From contig VZSE01009546.1 of the NCBI GenBank assembly GCA_013398275.1, positions 310,001-374,000 on the forward strand: a stretch of DNA of 64,000 nucleotides. Reading direction: 5' to 3'. Below are positions 35,801 through 49,300 of this stretch, piece by piece. Position 1 is the first letter of the stretch; the number at the start of each line of letters is the position of its first letter. The notes beneath the pieces are model-generated. The model was not told the DNA's origin. It worked only from the letters and a program-made list of their open reading frames with translations, and ran no database searches. This stretch comes from Promerops cafer (Eukaryota > Chordata > Aves > Passeriformes > Nectariniidae). Position numbers and translations under genes: made by a program.

Positions 35801-38442
35801 GCCCTGGCCAGCTGGGAAATCTGCAGAGTGATGATGTCACGGCATCTGACATGGACGTTAGATAGAGATGTGGCACTGCTGAAGTGTGGGCCACAATAAA
35901 CAGTGGGGAAAAGTTAATCGCTGGGTTTTTCTTGAGGTTGGATAGAAGGTGCTGGTCTGCAGTAAGTGTACTCATATATTCTTTAAAAGTCTGTATGGTT
36001 GCAGGTTCTGTAGGCACAGCTAGGATTTGATCACTTTAAGTAGCTCATGAGTTTGGCTGTGGCTGCACAGAACCCAAAACAAATTATAAAATTTAAGTGA
36101 AGAAGTGAAGCTATCCATGAACCAAAATTAAGGTGTAAGGGCCCAAGTGGAGCCAAGATATGTAATGCTAGAGTACCTGAGATGGCTGTCTGAAAACTAA
36201 CAGGTTTGACAATGAGTGGTGGTTAAGTATTTATTACAATTTGCATAAAAGCTAAAAAAAAATATTGAAAGTCTGAGAAAAGAGATACCAGAAGACATAT
36301 GTTTAAAAGAGAAAATATATAACTTTTGTGGTTAGAGACTTCTTGATAAAATCAAAACCCTTGGATCTTATTATAGTTTAAATAATTGTTTTAAGAATGA
36401 GGAACTCTTAATGATTGCTTATTGGTGCAACTGAAAGGAGGTTTCCAAGGTTATGTCATGACTCAATATCACCAGACTTCTGTCTGCCTCTTACATGGGG
36501 ATGCCAGTATCTCATATGAACTGTGATTGATTAATGACTTTCTCTGTGCAAATGTGATCTGAAATGGTTTATGTGCTTTTTATCACGCTGTTTATTCCTT
36601 GGGCCTAATGTGTGTGAATCACTTCAGAGATGCTGCAATTTGTTCCAAGGAGCAATTATAGTCCTTAGAAAATATAATGCATAATCCTCTCAATGCTACT
36701 TTAAGCAGTGTATAATCAGTTGATATTCTCATAGCCCAAGTAGTCTGCCTACAGGATCATTCATTTAAAACTAATAATTTAACATAGAACCAAAATGTCC
36801 ATTGTCAAAAATGCCACACTGGGTTCTTTCAAGGTTGAAACCTCCACTGGAACAATTTTCTAATGGCTGTTAGATTCTTTTCTAATGGTTGTGTGATTCC
36901 AGTTGGTTTAGAAAGGTTTGAAAAGATCATCTGGCCAGTAACTAGGGGAGTGAGAAACAGAGGTGGATTTTATGGAAGTACACCAGTAAACTCAAACATG
37001 TGGAAGATACAGTTTTTCAGGAAACTGGTCTGAGAGATTAGAGGGCCAAAGGGAGACAGATATTCCTTGAATACATGAGTAGTAAGGACATTTATAATTT
37101 TCCATTCTGCATGAAAAGTAAGAAATATAGTAGCATAGCAGCTTTTTAAAATTGTTCTTCATTCACATCAGGTGAAAGAAGGACACAGAAAGGAAGAGAA
37201 AATATCAGGTTACTCTCAGAAGCATAGCAAAACTAGGAAGATAATGGCACAAAAAAAAAGAAAAATTGGACAGGTAACAGGAAATCATTGCCTGTGTGCT
37301 CTGGCATTAAGAGAAAAGTCAAGGAAATTGTCATCTGTGGAGGGGCAAATTTAGTTATTTCAGACAAATCACACCTAGGAGGCAGATGTCATTAATGTGG
37401 TCTTTTTTTTAATCAATCTTCACTAAAATGACCATCTGCAAGAGGTAGCTAATTCAATGCAGTCCAGTAAGAAAGAAGGGAGAATCTCAGCCTTGAATGA
37501 GGCATGTACAGTTTGGAGACAGTTAAGGTTGGTAGATTCTACTGAATTAGCTGAGCCTGGGGTACCTCCTCCCAGGGTGACTGCAGAATTATCTGCTGTA
37601 ATCAACTGCCTCTGCAGCCAGACCTGGGATGGGGTGGTTGCTCATGGCCTTGTAGTGTGTGAACTCTGTGTTGGCAGCTGAAGTGAAAATTGTATTGGTA
37701 TTTGAAGTCATTTTGTCTTCTGCTGTTCTGTCACTTGGCAGTGACACAGCTTCCTGTCCTACAAAGTTATTCCAGTTTCCCACCTGTAATTAGATTCTGC
37801 GCAGCTTGCTCTCCTGCATCTAAAGATGAGCAGCTGCCACACTAAAGGACTTTAGAGAGGTTTTGCTTATAGTAGTTGCTAGTTTAAAGATAGTTACTGA
37901 ATTACAGGTTTTACTTGGGCTGTTTAATTTGCATCCTTGACAGCTGGGCAAAATATCAGTGTCTATAAATTCCTTCCTCTACTAGGTTTAGAGCAAGTAA
38001 TAGAATAGTTCTAATTCTAGGCTGAAACTGGTGGTCTGTTTTGTTAAAAACACATCAAATGTAGTAGTCATTGAAGTGGTATTTTTTTCCTAGTCAATGT
38101 TGCGCTCTGTTGTTACAACCCACCCCTAAAGGCAAGTGTAACTGAGGTTCTTGTTAATAGATGCCTTGGTGTGGATTAGTGTGAAATGACACTGAATGAC
38201 CAGTGTTTATATATCTATATATTTATATCTATATGTAGGGTTTATTTTAGAACACTTCATTTGCAATGGTAAGGAGGTGTGTAGCCATTTTGGTTATTAT
38301 CTATAGTAGTATAACAATAAAAGTATAAAGATATCACTTAAAAAAATATATGATGAAAAGAAAGAGAAAGAGTAAGAGTAGATAATGGAAAGATATCACC
38401 ACCGGTGGATCCAGCAAGGAGACTTGATTCTTTCAATTTAGA
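32834..38442. other. Gene-free stretch, probably intronic or intergenic
   Basis: About 5.6 kb with no supported gene. 33940-34430 is GC-richer and holds a possible 77-bp exon and a 10-bp tandem repeat (see findings). 35640-35870 is also GC-richer but matches nothing I know. 36480-36740 could be a conserved non-coding block, judged only by its motif texture. Confidence 0.45.
34361..34390. repeat. 10-bp tandem repeat (TGGCTTGCAG) x3
   Basis: Three perfect copies of TGGCTTGCAG. The overlapping frames show a repeated WLAVACSGLQ-like pattern for this reason alone. Confidence 0.97.
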
Positions 38443-39070
38443 TGTGTGGTGCTCAAAATGATGGTCACAGTTTTGATTCATTGGGGGTGGGGGAAGCTCC
38501 CACCACATAAAGTTCAGTGGATTAAAATAGGTTCAGTTCAGGTGGGAGCACCCAGGTACCTCCCCTAGGGGTGAGTTTAACACTGTCTGTTGCAACACTG
38601 TGGATCATGTGCAGTCCTCAGGTGGAAGGCCCCAGAAATGAGTCTGGGGGCATTTTGGAGGTCTTTGATGGTTGTGACTCCCTCCAAGACATGACAGCTG
38701 CCTCTCACATCAGGGTAGTTGAGCCAGTCATGCCCCATCAGAAGGGATGAACCCCTTCAGGACGATGTGTGAATAGGAGGGGGAGTTTCCTCACCTGAGC
38801 CAGCTGTGTAAGGGAGGACATCGGCAAGATAAAAAGCACTATCCCACCTAGCAGGATTTGCTTCTTATCAGCTTTCTCTCTTATCTGGCTCAAACCCCAG
38901 CTTGTTGCTAAACAAAGGTTGGTTTGTCATGGTCATCCTCTGGTGGTGCATGTGCAGCCCCTCTGTTTTATGCCGATCAGAGGTTTTTCCAACACACGAA
39001 AATCTCTCCTTTTCTCCCTGGGTTGGGGGTGCAAACCTGGTCTCAGCAAAGCATCCTGCTGCTTTGGTAA
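38443..39070 (+). mobile_element. Possible solo LTR of an endogenous retrovirus
   Basis: This ~630-bp block is richer in G+C than its A+T-rich flanks and starts with a TGTGGTGCTC-like end. It has a TATA-like GATAAAAAG near 38829 about two-thirds along, followed by a pyrimidine-rich stretch. That layout fits U3-R-U5 of an LTR. I do not recognise the family, see no clear target-site duplication, primer-binding site or polypurine tract, and no internal retroviral genes are next to it. Orientation and ends are guesses. Confidence 0.3.
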
Positions 39071-42000
39071 ATGGCTGAGTGTTTGAGTCATTAACGTTTC
39101 AGTCTTTTGCATCTATGGAAAGTAAACTACATCAAAATTTTATTTTTATGGTATTTAAAATCAGTATCTCAGAGCTAATTTTTCATAACAGAATAATACT
39201 CTTTTAATAAGGTTTAAAAACTTTGGTTAAGTTTTTTATCCTCTGCTAAATTATGAGATGTTTGGGTAGCATATTGGAGAAAAATATGTGTGTGTGTGTG
39301 CGTGTGTGTGTGTATGATGTAAAGATCTCTGTGCAGAGATGCTGGATAGATATATAGCATCTATATGTATTTTGTATATACACACATATTCATGGTATGA
39401 AGATACATTTCTATAACAGAGTTTTATTGATAAGGAGAACATAATTTCATAAATTCACATGTAGGGCAGATACAGAAGTACTGTAGAAATACAGCAGTTA
39501 CATACTGCTGCATAAGTGCTATTTTGTACTGCACGTTTCTATTATGTGTGTGCACATGCATACTTGTCTATGTGTCTCAGTCCTGATGCCAGTGGATTCA
39601 GCAGCTGGAGCTTGTCCTGTTTTTCAGCATCTGTGGGTGCACATACAAGTCAGAGGATCTCACAAAGATGGTTTTGTCACCTATAGTGGGGTGGTGGGGA
39701 ATAGGCTGCATGTGGGTCCAGCACATCCTGCCACAGTCTGCAGTTACTGAATATCTCCTCATGCTTTGAGAGAAGTGCTGAAACTGCTTTTTTGTCTTTG
39801 GCACTACAAAACGACTTTGTGTGCGATAAGAATCTTTTTCTGATTGCATGAACTAAAGATTAAATAGCTATTAATACAGTAATTACTGAGACAGGAATCT
39901 AATGGTGTGGTTGTGAAAAGTGTCATGGAGTACCTTAGAGTGAGAAGTGTCGATAATCACTCTTAGATGACTGAAGTACATGCTGCTAATACTAGAAGTG
40001 TTTTGTCTCTTAGACCCAGGCCTTCTCTTGCATACCGCTCTGTCCCATCCCTTCTGCTGGCAAAAGTCTTCAGGTAGCAATGCTGTGAGCTGAATATGTA
40101 GTGACTTGAGGGAAAAGTAACCCGAGAGGAAAAAAGATGAGATCAGACCCTGATCTGATTCACACTGCAGCTGTATTAACACCTGGGCAAGGCGGATTGT
40201 ATGTAAGCATCAGGCAGGCGTGCAGGACTTCCCACTTGGCAGCAGGCCACCTTTAGTTTCTGGATCTGGGGCTGAAGTGACTGCTGTAAGTGAGATCAGA
40301 ATTTTTTTTTTCTTTTTTTTTTTTTTGTTCTTCTAACTGATGACACAGATATAAAAGTGGTTCTGAAAACTGACTGCAGAAATGGTGGTTCTCTCAGTAT
40401 AAAATATAGCTGAAATAAATATTTATGATGGGGTGATGTGCCTATTTTGTCTGTTTTTTTTCTTCTTGGCAGACTCAAGATCTAAAATAAAAAATAATTC
40501 TAAGAAATTTGTAACATATCCATCATACATAAAAATCAAATGTGACATTCTTTCACTGCTATTTATTCCATGTGTTGAAATTTAAAGCTCCCTGTGGACT
40601 ATGTTGTAAGAGAAATACTGGTTAATGAAGCATTTCATAAATATTTGGTGTATATATTGAGCAGATTTTATGAGAATCCAGAGTTCTAGTACAGGGTAAG
40701 AATGAGGAGCTATGGAGTACTAGGACTTGTTTAGCAGAGATCAGTATAAAATTAAAGAGCTGAGTTCCAGAGAATGAAGACAGAAGCATATTTTACCCTC
40801 AGTGATTGTTCCATGCTATGCTTTTGTTATAGGATCTGTCATTGTTTGCTTAATCAAAAATCCCTGTTGATTCCATTGAGAATGTAGCCAAAAGAAATAG
40901 TGCAATAATACCAGTTTTTTTGGACTCTGCCACTGTACTGCATATTGTAAAAATGATTAAGATTTGTTAAGAAAATGAAGTGCTTGTTAAATTCTGCTAA
41001 AATATACATTGATTTGCATACATATAAATATACGCACACTTTTATAGAAAGCAGTAAATGTAATTTTGCAAGTCATAAGTGTCAGCAACTTCTGTTCATA
41101 CTATTTTGGACATGATTCAAGTCAGAGGAACCAAAGCATAAGTTTAGTGGGATCATTTTCCAAATCAGGAAAAATGACGGTATTTGACAACATGATATTG
41201 ATAGTATTTGCAGAGCATTTATTCAGCTATTTGTTGTCTGTAGCTTCAATGATTTGACTGTGTAATAGGTGTACTTTACAAAAGAAGTAGTATTATATTG
41301 TTTTATTGTAATAAAAATGCTATTTGTGCAATAAGGCATGAACCCTGATCTCATTACACAGGATGTGTATACAAGTGGTTGAAATTTTTTTACAGGCTAG
41401 TTTATGTCCCTAATTAAGACCTTCATTATAAACCAGATGACCACTTCCTGAGTCTTTAACATGTATTTCCGGGCTTACCAAGGAGTGACAGGTTTGGTTG
41501 GAGTTCTGCAGGAAAATAGAAAGTGAAATAGCTTAATTTTTCTTAGAAATACTCTAAATAGCATAAACTGATGTACAGATATGCTGAAGAGGTACTTAGA
41601 GATCCATTTAATCTGAAATTAGGACCCTGCTGTGGCTCAGCCTGTTCACTGACTGCACTGCAGAGTATGCCAATGTCAGTATTACAGCATGGATATATAG
41701 GTGCCATTTGGATAAAAAAGTATGAAGATTAACTGAAATGTGGCTAATTTTTGTGACATCATACCAGTTACAGGATATACCTGAAAGGTTGAAACCCAGA
41801 TGTTGTGACCTTAGAAACTTCCTAAGAACAGATCTGTCTTCCATGACCTGATGAAATAAAATGGTGAGATTTTTCCTGTCTCCCTTTTCATCCTATTTCT
41901 TCACCATGGAAACTTCTGCCCTCACTTCTGCTTCTTAAGCCTCTGGTTAATTGTGCCTTGAGTGTGTGGTCAGATGCCACCAGTGGTGATGCCTATCAGC

Positions 42001-45000
42001 ACTGTTGGACCATTAGTGGAATGAAGTGTTTAGAAGGTGTGGCTTCCTGAAATTCCTGAACATTTCCTCAGTTTGTCCTGTCATTAGGTTTGGGCATATT
42101 CTTGTTGATAGCTTCAGACCTTTTTGTTATTTGTGTATTTTGTTTGTTGGCAGAGGTGTGCTACTTTTAAAGATCTGCCTGAAGATCACTAAGTGACAAT
42201 GCAGATTGTAGTCAATTTTTCAGCAACATAACTTAGGTTTGAAGCATTCCTGGGTCATAGCATGAGTGAAAGGTGATCCTGAAAGCTGCTGAACTGTCAG
42301 GATCCTCAGGATTTTCACATCTGTATTTCCATGCGATGATGGAAAGCCACAGTTAGTGTGGGCTGGCATCTCCAATTCCTTGGCGAGTTTATGGAATGGC
42401 AAAAAGGTTGCCAGAACTGTCTTGCAAAGGCAAGGATCTGAGAAAGTCTGCTGCCTTAAAATCAGAGCTCAACCTCTGAGTCTTTTTCAAACCTTTCTTT
42501 ATATGTTGTCAATATCGTCCTCTAATGAGGAAAAAAAGGGAGCAGTTGCAGCCTCCTTCTTATTGTATTTGTACCACTGGGAAGGAATTTTACTTTTTTT
42601 TTTTGTTGTTTTTGGTTTACTGAAGTTTATGATAATTGAGTTGTGAAACTATTATTTTCGCTCTTTCATTTAATTTATACTAACTCAGCTTTCAATGTTA
42701 AAGTATTTAAGTCTTCATAACATGGCAAAATAAAATTTAAACAGTGTAAGTTTTTGTTAGCTCTGGGTATTTGTTCTGCATGTTTATTGGTTGTAACATC
42801 CAATAGTGAGTCACCTCCACTGCAGTTATTACCTGCTGCTTACTGTAGTCAGTTCTAGTCTTTGTCAAGAAGTTTGTCTCCTGTCACAGTAGCAAATAGT
42901 ATTTCACTTTCCAGTGATGTTCCAGTGATCATTATGCAAGATTATATCCGACCATGGATGTCATAAAAAGTGTTTCCTTCATAATGCCTTATAGCTTAGT
43001 GAGTGCCCCACAGCTGTCATCTTTAGAATTATCTTTCCTGAATGGTATCTGTCCTTCTATATCTACGCTCCAGTTCTGAATTCTAAGTTGTCAAGCTTAT
43101 TATGTTTTCTGCTTAACATATTTTTTTAGATCCTATAAATGTGATTCAAGATCTTCTATTGTGTTGAGAAAGCTTTACACAACAGACTTGTTTCTTACTC
43201 CATTGTTATATAGAGCAGACTCAGGCATGTCATCTTTTTTTACCTGATTGCTGTTCACAGTCAATTCTTTTTATTTACCATATGTTCTTCTGTTACCACA
43301 GGATTATTTAATTTACATCTGGGTTCTCATTTACCCTATATCTTTTTCTTCCTCTGGTGTTTGGAGATCTATCATTTCTTAGTTTGAAGCTGTTCTTAAC
43401 AGTTGTGTCAGCTTTGATCCTAGGTAGCTATTCCCTGGAATGTTCAAGTCAAATTTGTCTCTTAAAAAGTTACTTCCTTCAATAAATGCACCTCATTAGT
43501 CAAACACTACAGATGCTTCTTATACCACTCATCATTTAACTATTGGTTAGTCTAATCTCTTATTAGACATTTTACTCCTCTTGTGACTTGAAGCCCCTGA
43601 AGTTCACACAAATATCTATTTGTTTGCAAGTATTCCCTGAAACAGTTAATCCTCTATATTTTTTTCCATTGGGAATTGGGCAGTACTGGTTTTGAGGGCT
43701 GTAATTGTTTCTCAGGTTCCTTGTAATGCTTCCCATTTGCAGGTCCACCTGCCAGTTTCATGTAACAGACATGATGCCATTTTGGTTTTTTGATCCCTTT
43801 CCATGAGCAGACTGTCGCAAGTAGCAACAAGGCTGTGATCGCACAGACCTGCTCTTGTGATTTTAAGCCCAGCTGGAGATTAAACAAGGACTACCTGCCT
43901 CTCCACGTGTTTCTGTGAATCTCCAGCCTTTACTTATGAGTGTCATTTTTAATTCCATCTGGAACTCTGAATATCCCTTCTTTTTTCTCTGTGTGTTCCT
44001 ATGTACTGACTTGGTTCTCCTTGAGTTGCCAATACCTGATATTCTTCTTGTCTTATTTCAGAGCTAGCATGTATTTTGTTCCTTCATGCTACTCTTATTT
44101 TTTTACTTTATTTTTTTTCTTCTCTGGGGCATCAAACCTCCTTTTCTATTCTGTTTCATGTTCACAAGTTACTATAGTCCTTCAAGTTCTCCTTGTCTTT
44201 TTCTTTTATGGGCAGTTATCCTCAGCTAGCAATGTTTTCCCCCTTTGTTCTGGTTTACAGCTGAAGGTTTCATAGAGCTGTTCTTCTCTTCCCCTTTGTT
44301 CCAAAAGTCGTGTTGCCTCTAACATCATCAATTGAAGATTTGGTCGCTCATCTGCACTCATTTTTCCCGCTCTCTTTTTTTTTTTTTGGTATATTGAACT
44401 ACTTGGGTGTGTTTAATTGATGAAGTACTTGCTGTTTTCAAGGACGATATAATCATTGTCCTGTATGTTACTTGTGCCTTGAAACTTCTCTCTTGGTAAG
44501 GATGCTACACACTTACACACTGTGCATGCTATTGTACTATTAAAAGAGGCAGGGACAAGTGCTTCTCTTTCTCTACAAGTCTTTTTGTTTAATACATATA
44601 AGGCTATGTGGTCATTTCTTTCACTACTCAAAACATACAACTCGGAGCAAATGTATATTGCTGGTGTGCATTATGAAGGGAATTCTTTGATTATGGAAAG
44701 AAGGATGCTGTGGATAAAGAACATGAGTTTAAAAAAAAATGTTTTCAGGGAAGAATTGAAAGCCTGAACATGATTAATAAATCATTGTTCAGTGTGTGTT
44801 CAAAAAGTAAGTGTTGTGGAGACCTGTAAGTCCAAGAAGTGATTAACGTATGAAACAGGAGACAATATAGCTGAAAAATTAATTTTTTTTTTTTTTAATG
44901 TACATTTAGGAGGAACTGGTTGAGATTTTTCAAATGGTAAGGCTTTTTGATGGGGAAAAATGTTGGAGGATCTTTCTCAAATCTGTTTATTGATGGATCT

Positions 45001-45274
45001 GCCTGAAATCTAGTTATTGGTGGATAAGGTCTCTGAGCAAATGGACAAAAAAGAAAAGATACATCTACAAGCAGAGATGACATTCACTTAGGAGCTCTAA
45101 AGAAACTTGGAGATGAAACAGCTAAAGCATTACTACATATCAGTAAATTCATTGTTAGGTAGACTAGAGCAAACTTTTTCAAAGAATATACCTATTAGAT
45201 GGACAAGTAGAAAACATATATTGGGATAAGCCTTCATCTTCTGTTGAAAAAAAAAAAAACTCAGGAAAATCAGG
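39071..45274. other. Gene-free A+T-rich stretch
   Basis: About 6.2 kb with no supported gene. It contains a TG microsatellite and T runs (about 40303-40326, 44377-44388). 42660-44400 is strongly pyrimidine-biased on the plus strand and full of stops; it could be an old antisense retroelement, but no module was recognised with confidence. 44800-45274 may be the degraded upstream part of the CR1 that follows. Confidence 0.45.
39289..39315. repeat. (TG)n microsatellite
   Basis: About thirteen TG dinucleotides with one CG interruption. The sequence can adopt Z-DNA but is commonplace. Confidence 0.95.
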
Positions 45275-46010
45275 TCTGACAGCTTTTTCTGGATTTGGTA
45301 AATTTATTTCCCAAAGTAGTTTATAATGATTTCTTGCGAAAATCTTGTAAGAACTAAGACACCATGGGATAACAGGGAAGGTTTTTGTATGGACTAATAG
45401 TGGATTATAAACTAGGGTAAAGGAGAGTGTGAGTAAAACATCATTTGTCACAGTGGAGGGAATTTGCCAACAAAGTTGACTATTCCATGCTGCAATATGT
45501 TCTTTAGCATATTCCTAAATGATCAGAGAAAGAAAGAACACCAAGGCAACAGTTTGCTGGTGATACCATCTACTGATGATAAAGAGCTGCAAAGCAATCC
45601 AAGAATGCTATGATAAAACAGCTGATTAAATTCAATGAAGATTAATAGATAATTATGCCCTTGGGATTGGAGGAGGGGGCATGGCGAGGAAAGAATGGTC
45701 CTAATTTGACGTATTCTTGTATGGGTTGTGAGCTTACTATTACAACCCTAAATCTCATTCTGAGTGGTAATAGATATCCTTATGGAAACAGGAGAGCAGA
45801 GCTGAGTGGCAGTCAAAAATCAGATAGAATATTATGAATTATTGTGAAAGGAACAGAGAACAAATCTGAACCTCATTATGCCACTTTGCAAATTCATCAT
45901 GTACAATCATTGTGAATATAGTATGGAATGCTAGTTTCTCAAATTAAAAAGAATATTACCAAATGAGAAAAAGCAGTTGAAAAGAAAAGAAAAGGAGATG
46001 GGGATGATGT
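45275..46010 (+). mobile_element. Old CR1 LINE fragment spanning the RT core
   Basis: The blocks GACACCATGGGATAACAGGG with AAGGTTTTTGTATGGAC, CACAGTGGAGGGAATTTGCC, ATATTCCTAAATGATCAGAG, CAGTTTGCTGGTGATACCAT, GAGCTGCAAAGCAATCC, AAATTCAATGAAGATTAATA, GCAGTCAAAAATCAGATAGA, TTGTGAAAGGAACAGAGAAC and GTATGGAATGCTAGTTTCTC follow the order of an old amniote CR1 ORF2. At 45553-45567 the frame reads FAGDT where active CR1 has FADDT, so a catalytic aspartate is lost; a stop follows three codons later. The copy is clearly inactive. It ends shortly before the large polypyrimidine tract. Confidence 0.8.
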
Positions 46011-46100
46011 AAGAATGAAGTATCTGAGTTTCATTTTTGAACAGAAAATAGAAGAAAATAAATATGAACTTGTTTGCCTGTGATGTGACTGAAGAGCCAT

Positions 46101-46308
46101 TTTCTTTCTCCTCTCTTTCCCTTTCCCTTTCCCTTTCCCTTTCCCTTTCCTTTTCCCTTTCCCTTTCCCTTTCCCTTTCCCTTTCCCTTTCCCTTTCCCT
46201 TTCCCTTTCCCTTTCCCTTTTTCTTTTTCTTTTTCTTTTTCTTTTTCTTTTTCTTTTTCTTTTTCTTTTTCTTTTTCTTTTTCTTTTTTTTCTTTTTCTT
46301 TTTCTCCT
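46101..46308. repeat. Polypyrimidine tract: (CCCTTT)n then (TTTTTC)n
   Basis: About 208 bp without a single purine on the plus strand. It starts with roughly 17-18 CCCTTT hexamers (about 46115-46220, one TT-for-C variant) and passes into about 14 TTTTTC hexamers. Pure mirror-symmetric homopyrimidine sequence of this length can form intramolecular triplex DNA. The leucine/phenylalanine/serine-rich frame across it is an artefact. The true length may differ from the assembled one. Confidence 0.97.
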
Positions 46309-49300
46309 GTTTTGTGATTAATTAATAGGCAATATATGAAAGCTTAATATCAAAAAAGAGGTTACTATGTAGCTCAGGACTAATACTTGACAAAAGTGAC
46401 TTTTTCCTATGAAGGAAGAAGGTTTAGGCATAGATATGTGGAGTACAGATATTGTCCTCTGATCCTGATTCATGATGGAGGATCCAAAATACTGCAAGGA
46501 TGAAAGAATGTTGGTGTCTGAAGACAAAAATGTGCACACAGTTTGAGAAGAGACAGGAATTGTCATGGAATTGTATCACTTTGCAGGAGCTTACAAGACC
46601 TCAAAACACATGCAAGTATGCTAACAGCACTGCTGGATTAAAATAATTCCTGATAAAGAAAATGGATAATAATACAATCTTAATCTGATATAAAATGGGA
46701 TTTTTTTCTCTTTTTTTATTTTTGGTTGAATTGAGCCTTGTCACAATGAGGCCAAGGACAAGCATTGAAAGAGAAGACAGATGTAGCAAAGGAAGATGGA
46801 TACACTTCAGGGCACAGGCTTCTGAACACAATATTGTTCTAAGGGAATATTGTAAATACAATCTCATGTGAAGAAAAGCAATGTGAATATGCAAAAACTG
46901 TGTGAAAATATTTAAAGGGCTCGGCTTGAAATGATGTTAGTTATAGTAAAATAGTGGCAAACCTTTTTCAACAGTAGAGGGTAATAGCTGGAAGAATAAG
47001 AAAATTTGAATAAATATTGGAGGGCTTCATCCTGGAAAGAGAAGGGAAGTTTTAGCATGCACAAAATGCTAAATTCTTCCACTATATGTGTCCTGCAGCA
47101 GAGTGTGATATGCCTGTTGCTCTGCAGGGTCTAGGGGAACTAATCCATACAGTAGGTGCATTTGCTGTTCTCTGTAAGGGTGGAAAAAACCTCACGTGAA
47201 AAAATGTTTCTTGAATTCATATATCCTTAATAACTGTTTAAGTGAAGAAAATTATTTTCAGTACTGCAGTTAGAGCTATCTGGTAGGCAATACTTGAGCC
47301 CAGTTTTTTGTTGTTTGTTTGTGTTTTATTTTGTTTTTACATTTTTCTCAATGCAGTGATAGATGTCTGGTAAGCATCCTGGGAGAAAGAGGTGCTGTAC
47401 AAACATCTGTGTTTTCAGCAATCTGTTTGGAAAACATTATTTCTTCAGAGTGCTGTATTAGTTATTATAGGCATCCAATGCATTTCACAACCAGGAGTGA
47501 GAAAAAGTCCTGGAGTGAGCACTGAGGCACAAATACTGAATTCTGATTTAGAGCAAAATTTTAGAGAATTTTTGCTGCAGAAAGGAGGCTTTCACAAGAG
47601 ACACAGTCCTAAGCTGAAGTGAATGAAGGAAACTTGTACACTGTCATGTCTAACATTGCTTCTTGGAATAGTCAATCTTGCTTTAAAAAGACTTCAGATA
47701 AACAGTGCTATTATTATGCTATTAGGACTTGGACCATAAGAATATATGTATAAATAACACCTTAGAAATGTGTTAAAACTGCAGGCAAAAAATAAAGCAG
47801 GAAAATACATCTGAGGAGCACAGGGGGAAAAAATATCCCATGCAGTAAAATGAACAGAGTTGCTAGCCTTGGCTGCCCATCTGTTCTTTCACTCCTCTGA
47901 GAAAGCCCTCCCTGAACATGCTGTCACTAAAAAGGTCACCATAAAACCAAATCCATTTGGACTAGCCCTTGTTTAATTTAATAATAGCTCCTATTGGGAG
48001 ATCAGGCTGTTAAATCCAGCAAAGTGTGGATACAGCTATTCCACCACAGGGTTGTGAAGAGAGTAAAGCCACTCCTAGAGCTGAAGAGGAACGCAGGGTC
48101 CAATCAACAGTGTATTTCAGCCACAGATGGACAAAACAAAGCTTGGTTTTCTGTCTGCTACCACTTTTTTGTTTAGCTCAGAGAACTGAAAATATGCATG
48201 TCTGCAGAGTTAGAATGTTGAATTTGAACATATGCAGGTGTATCTTGGCAGAGCAAAATGAAAACCTCAGCATTTTGGTGTTCAGGAGAGACCCATAATT
48301 CATAAAAACAACACTGTGCTGTGATGTTACAGAGCTGAATGATTCAGCTAGTACTGGAAAAACAGATATAGTTTTAAACACTGTGTTGGAAAACATATTA
48401 TTTCTTATATATCAGCATGTACTGCAGAGAAGTAGATATTTTCTGCTCTGCATTCAGCAGGAGATGAATTAGTAGTCACTCAACCAGCCATTTTGCTCAA
48501 GAAAAATGGTAGAAAATAGATGTAGTGGGTAGGGTGTCATTGTGGTAGGAGGGAACCTCTGGGTTTAAAACAATTCTCTGCAACTATTTTAGGGTGTCAT
48601 TTTCTGAAATGGAAGTGGAACAGTGACCACTGTGTGATAGTATCACAGGAAGTCTCAGAGGGTTAGGTGGTGAGTTATTTAATGTTTTATTGGGGAAGGA
48701 AGATAAAAGTAAATACCTCGAGCTGCCTTTGCAGGAGGCTTTTGGAAACGGTTGTTGGGCAGTATAGAAACTCATGTAAGCTAAAGCCAATTGGTTAGAT
48801 CTCGTACGTTAAATAAAACGTGCTTTTTCCAGGCTTCTTGGCTCTGAATGTTACAAGAGGACACAGAATGCTTTTCTCTCATTTTCTCAAGAGATATTTC
48901 AGATTAGAATAGTTTAAACAGGAAAAGCAGCAGAACATCGCAGCAGAATTACTAAGGGTTCTGTGTTTCGGGCATTCTGCAAAGAGAAGTTACTGAGTTC
49001 AGATCTCCTGAAGAGGAGCTCAATTAAGTAGCTTTGTGCATGCAATGAGTTGGCTGTTTTAAATCCAGAACTTCTGTAGAGAAAAAGAGTCATCTCCCAT
49101 ATCGGTTTTGTGCCTAAACTCTGGCTCTCCAATCCATTGCTTTGCCTGCTTTAGCAACACCTGGGGTAAAAATAAAATGTTTCTTGCCAGGGAAAATGAA
49201 ATATTTTAGTTTGTTCTAAAATGGAAGTAGCTTTGCTTTCCCATATTGTTGAGGAGAAAGCAAACATGTTCTTATCTACTACTGTCAAGATGAATTCTTG

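Noticed and set aside
43654..43887. 77-codon minus-strand frame with a protein-like composition
   Set aside because: It sits in a strand-biased degraded region that may be an old retroelement; no module or domain could be identified.
46064..46321. 85-codon frame of repeated Ser, Leu and Phe
   Set aside because: It is simply translation of the CCCTTT/TTTTTC hexamer tract.
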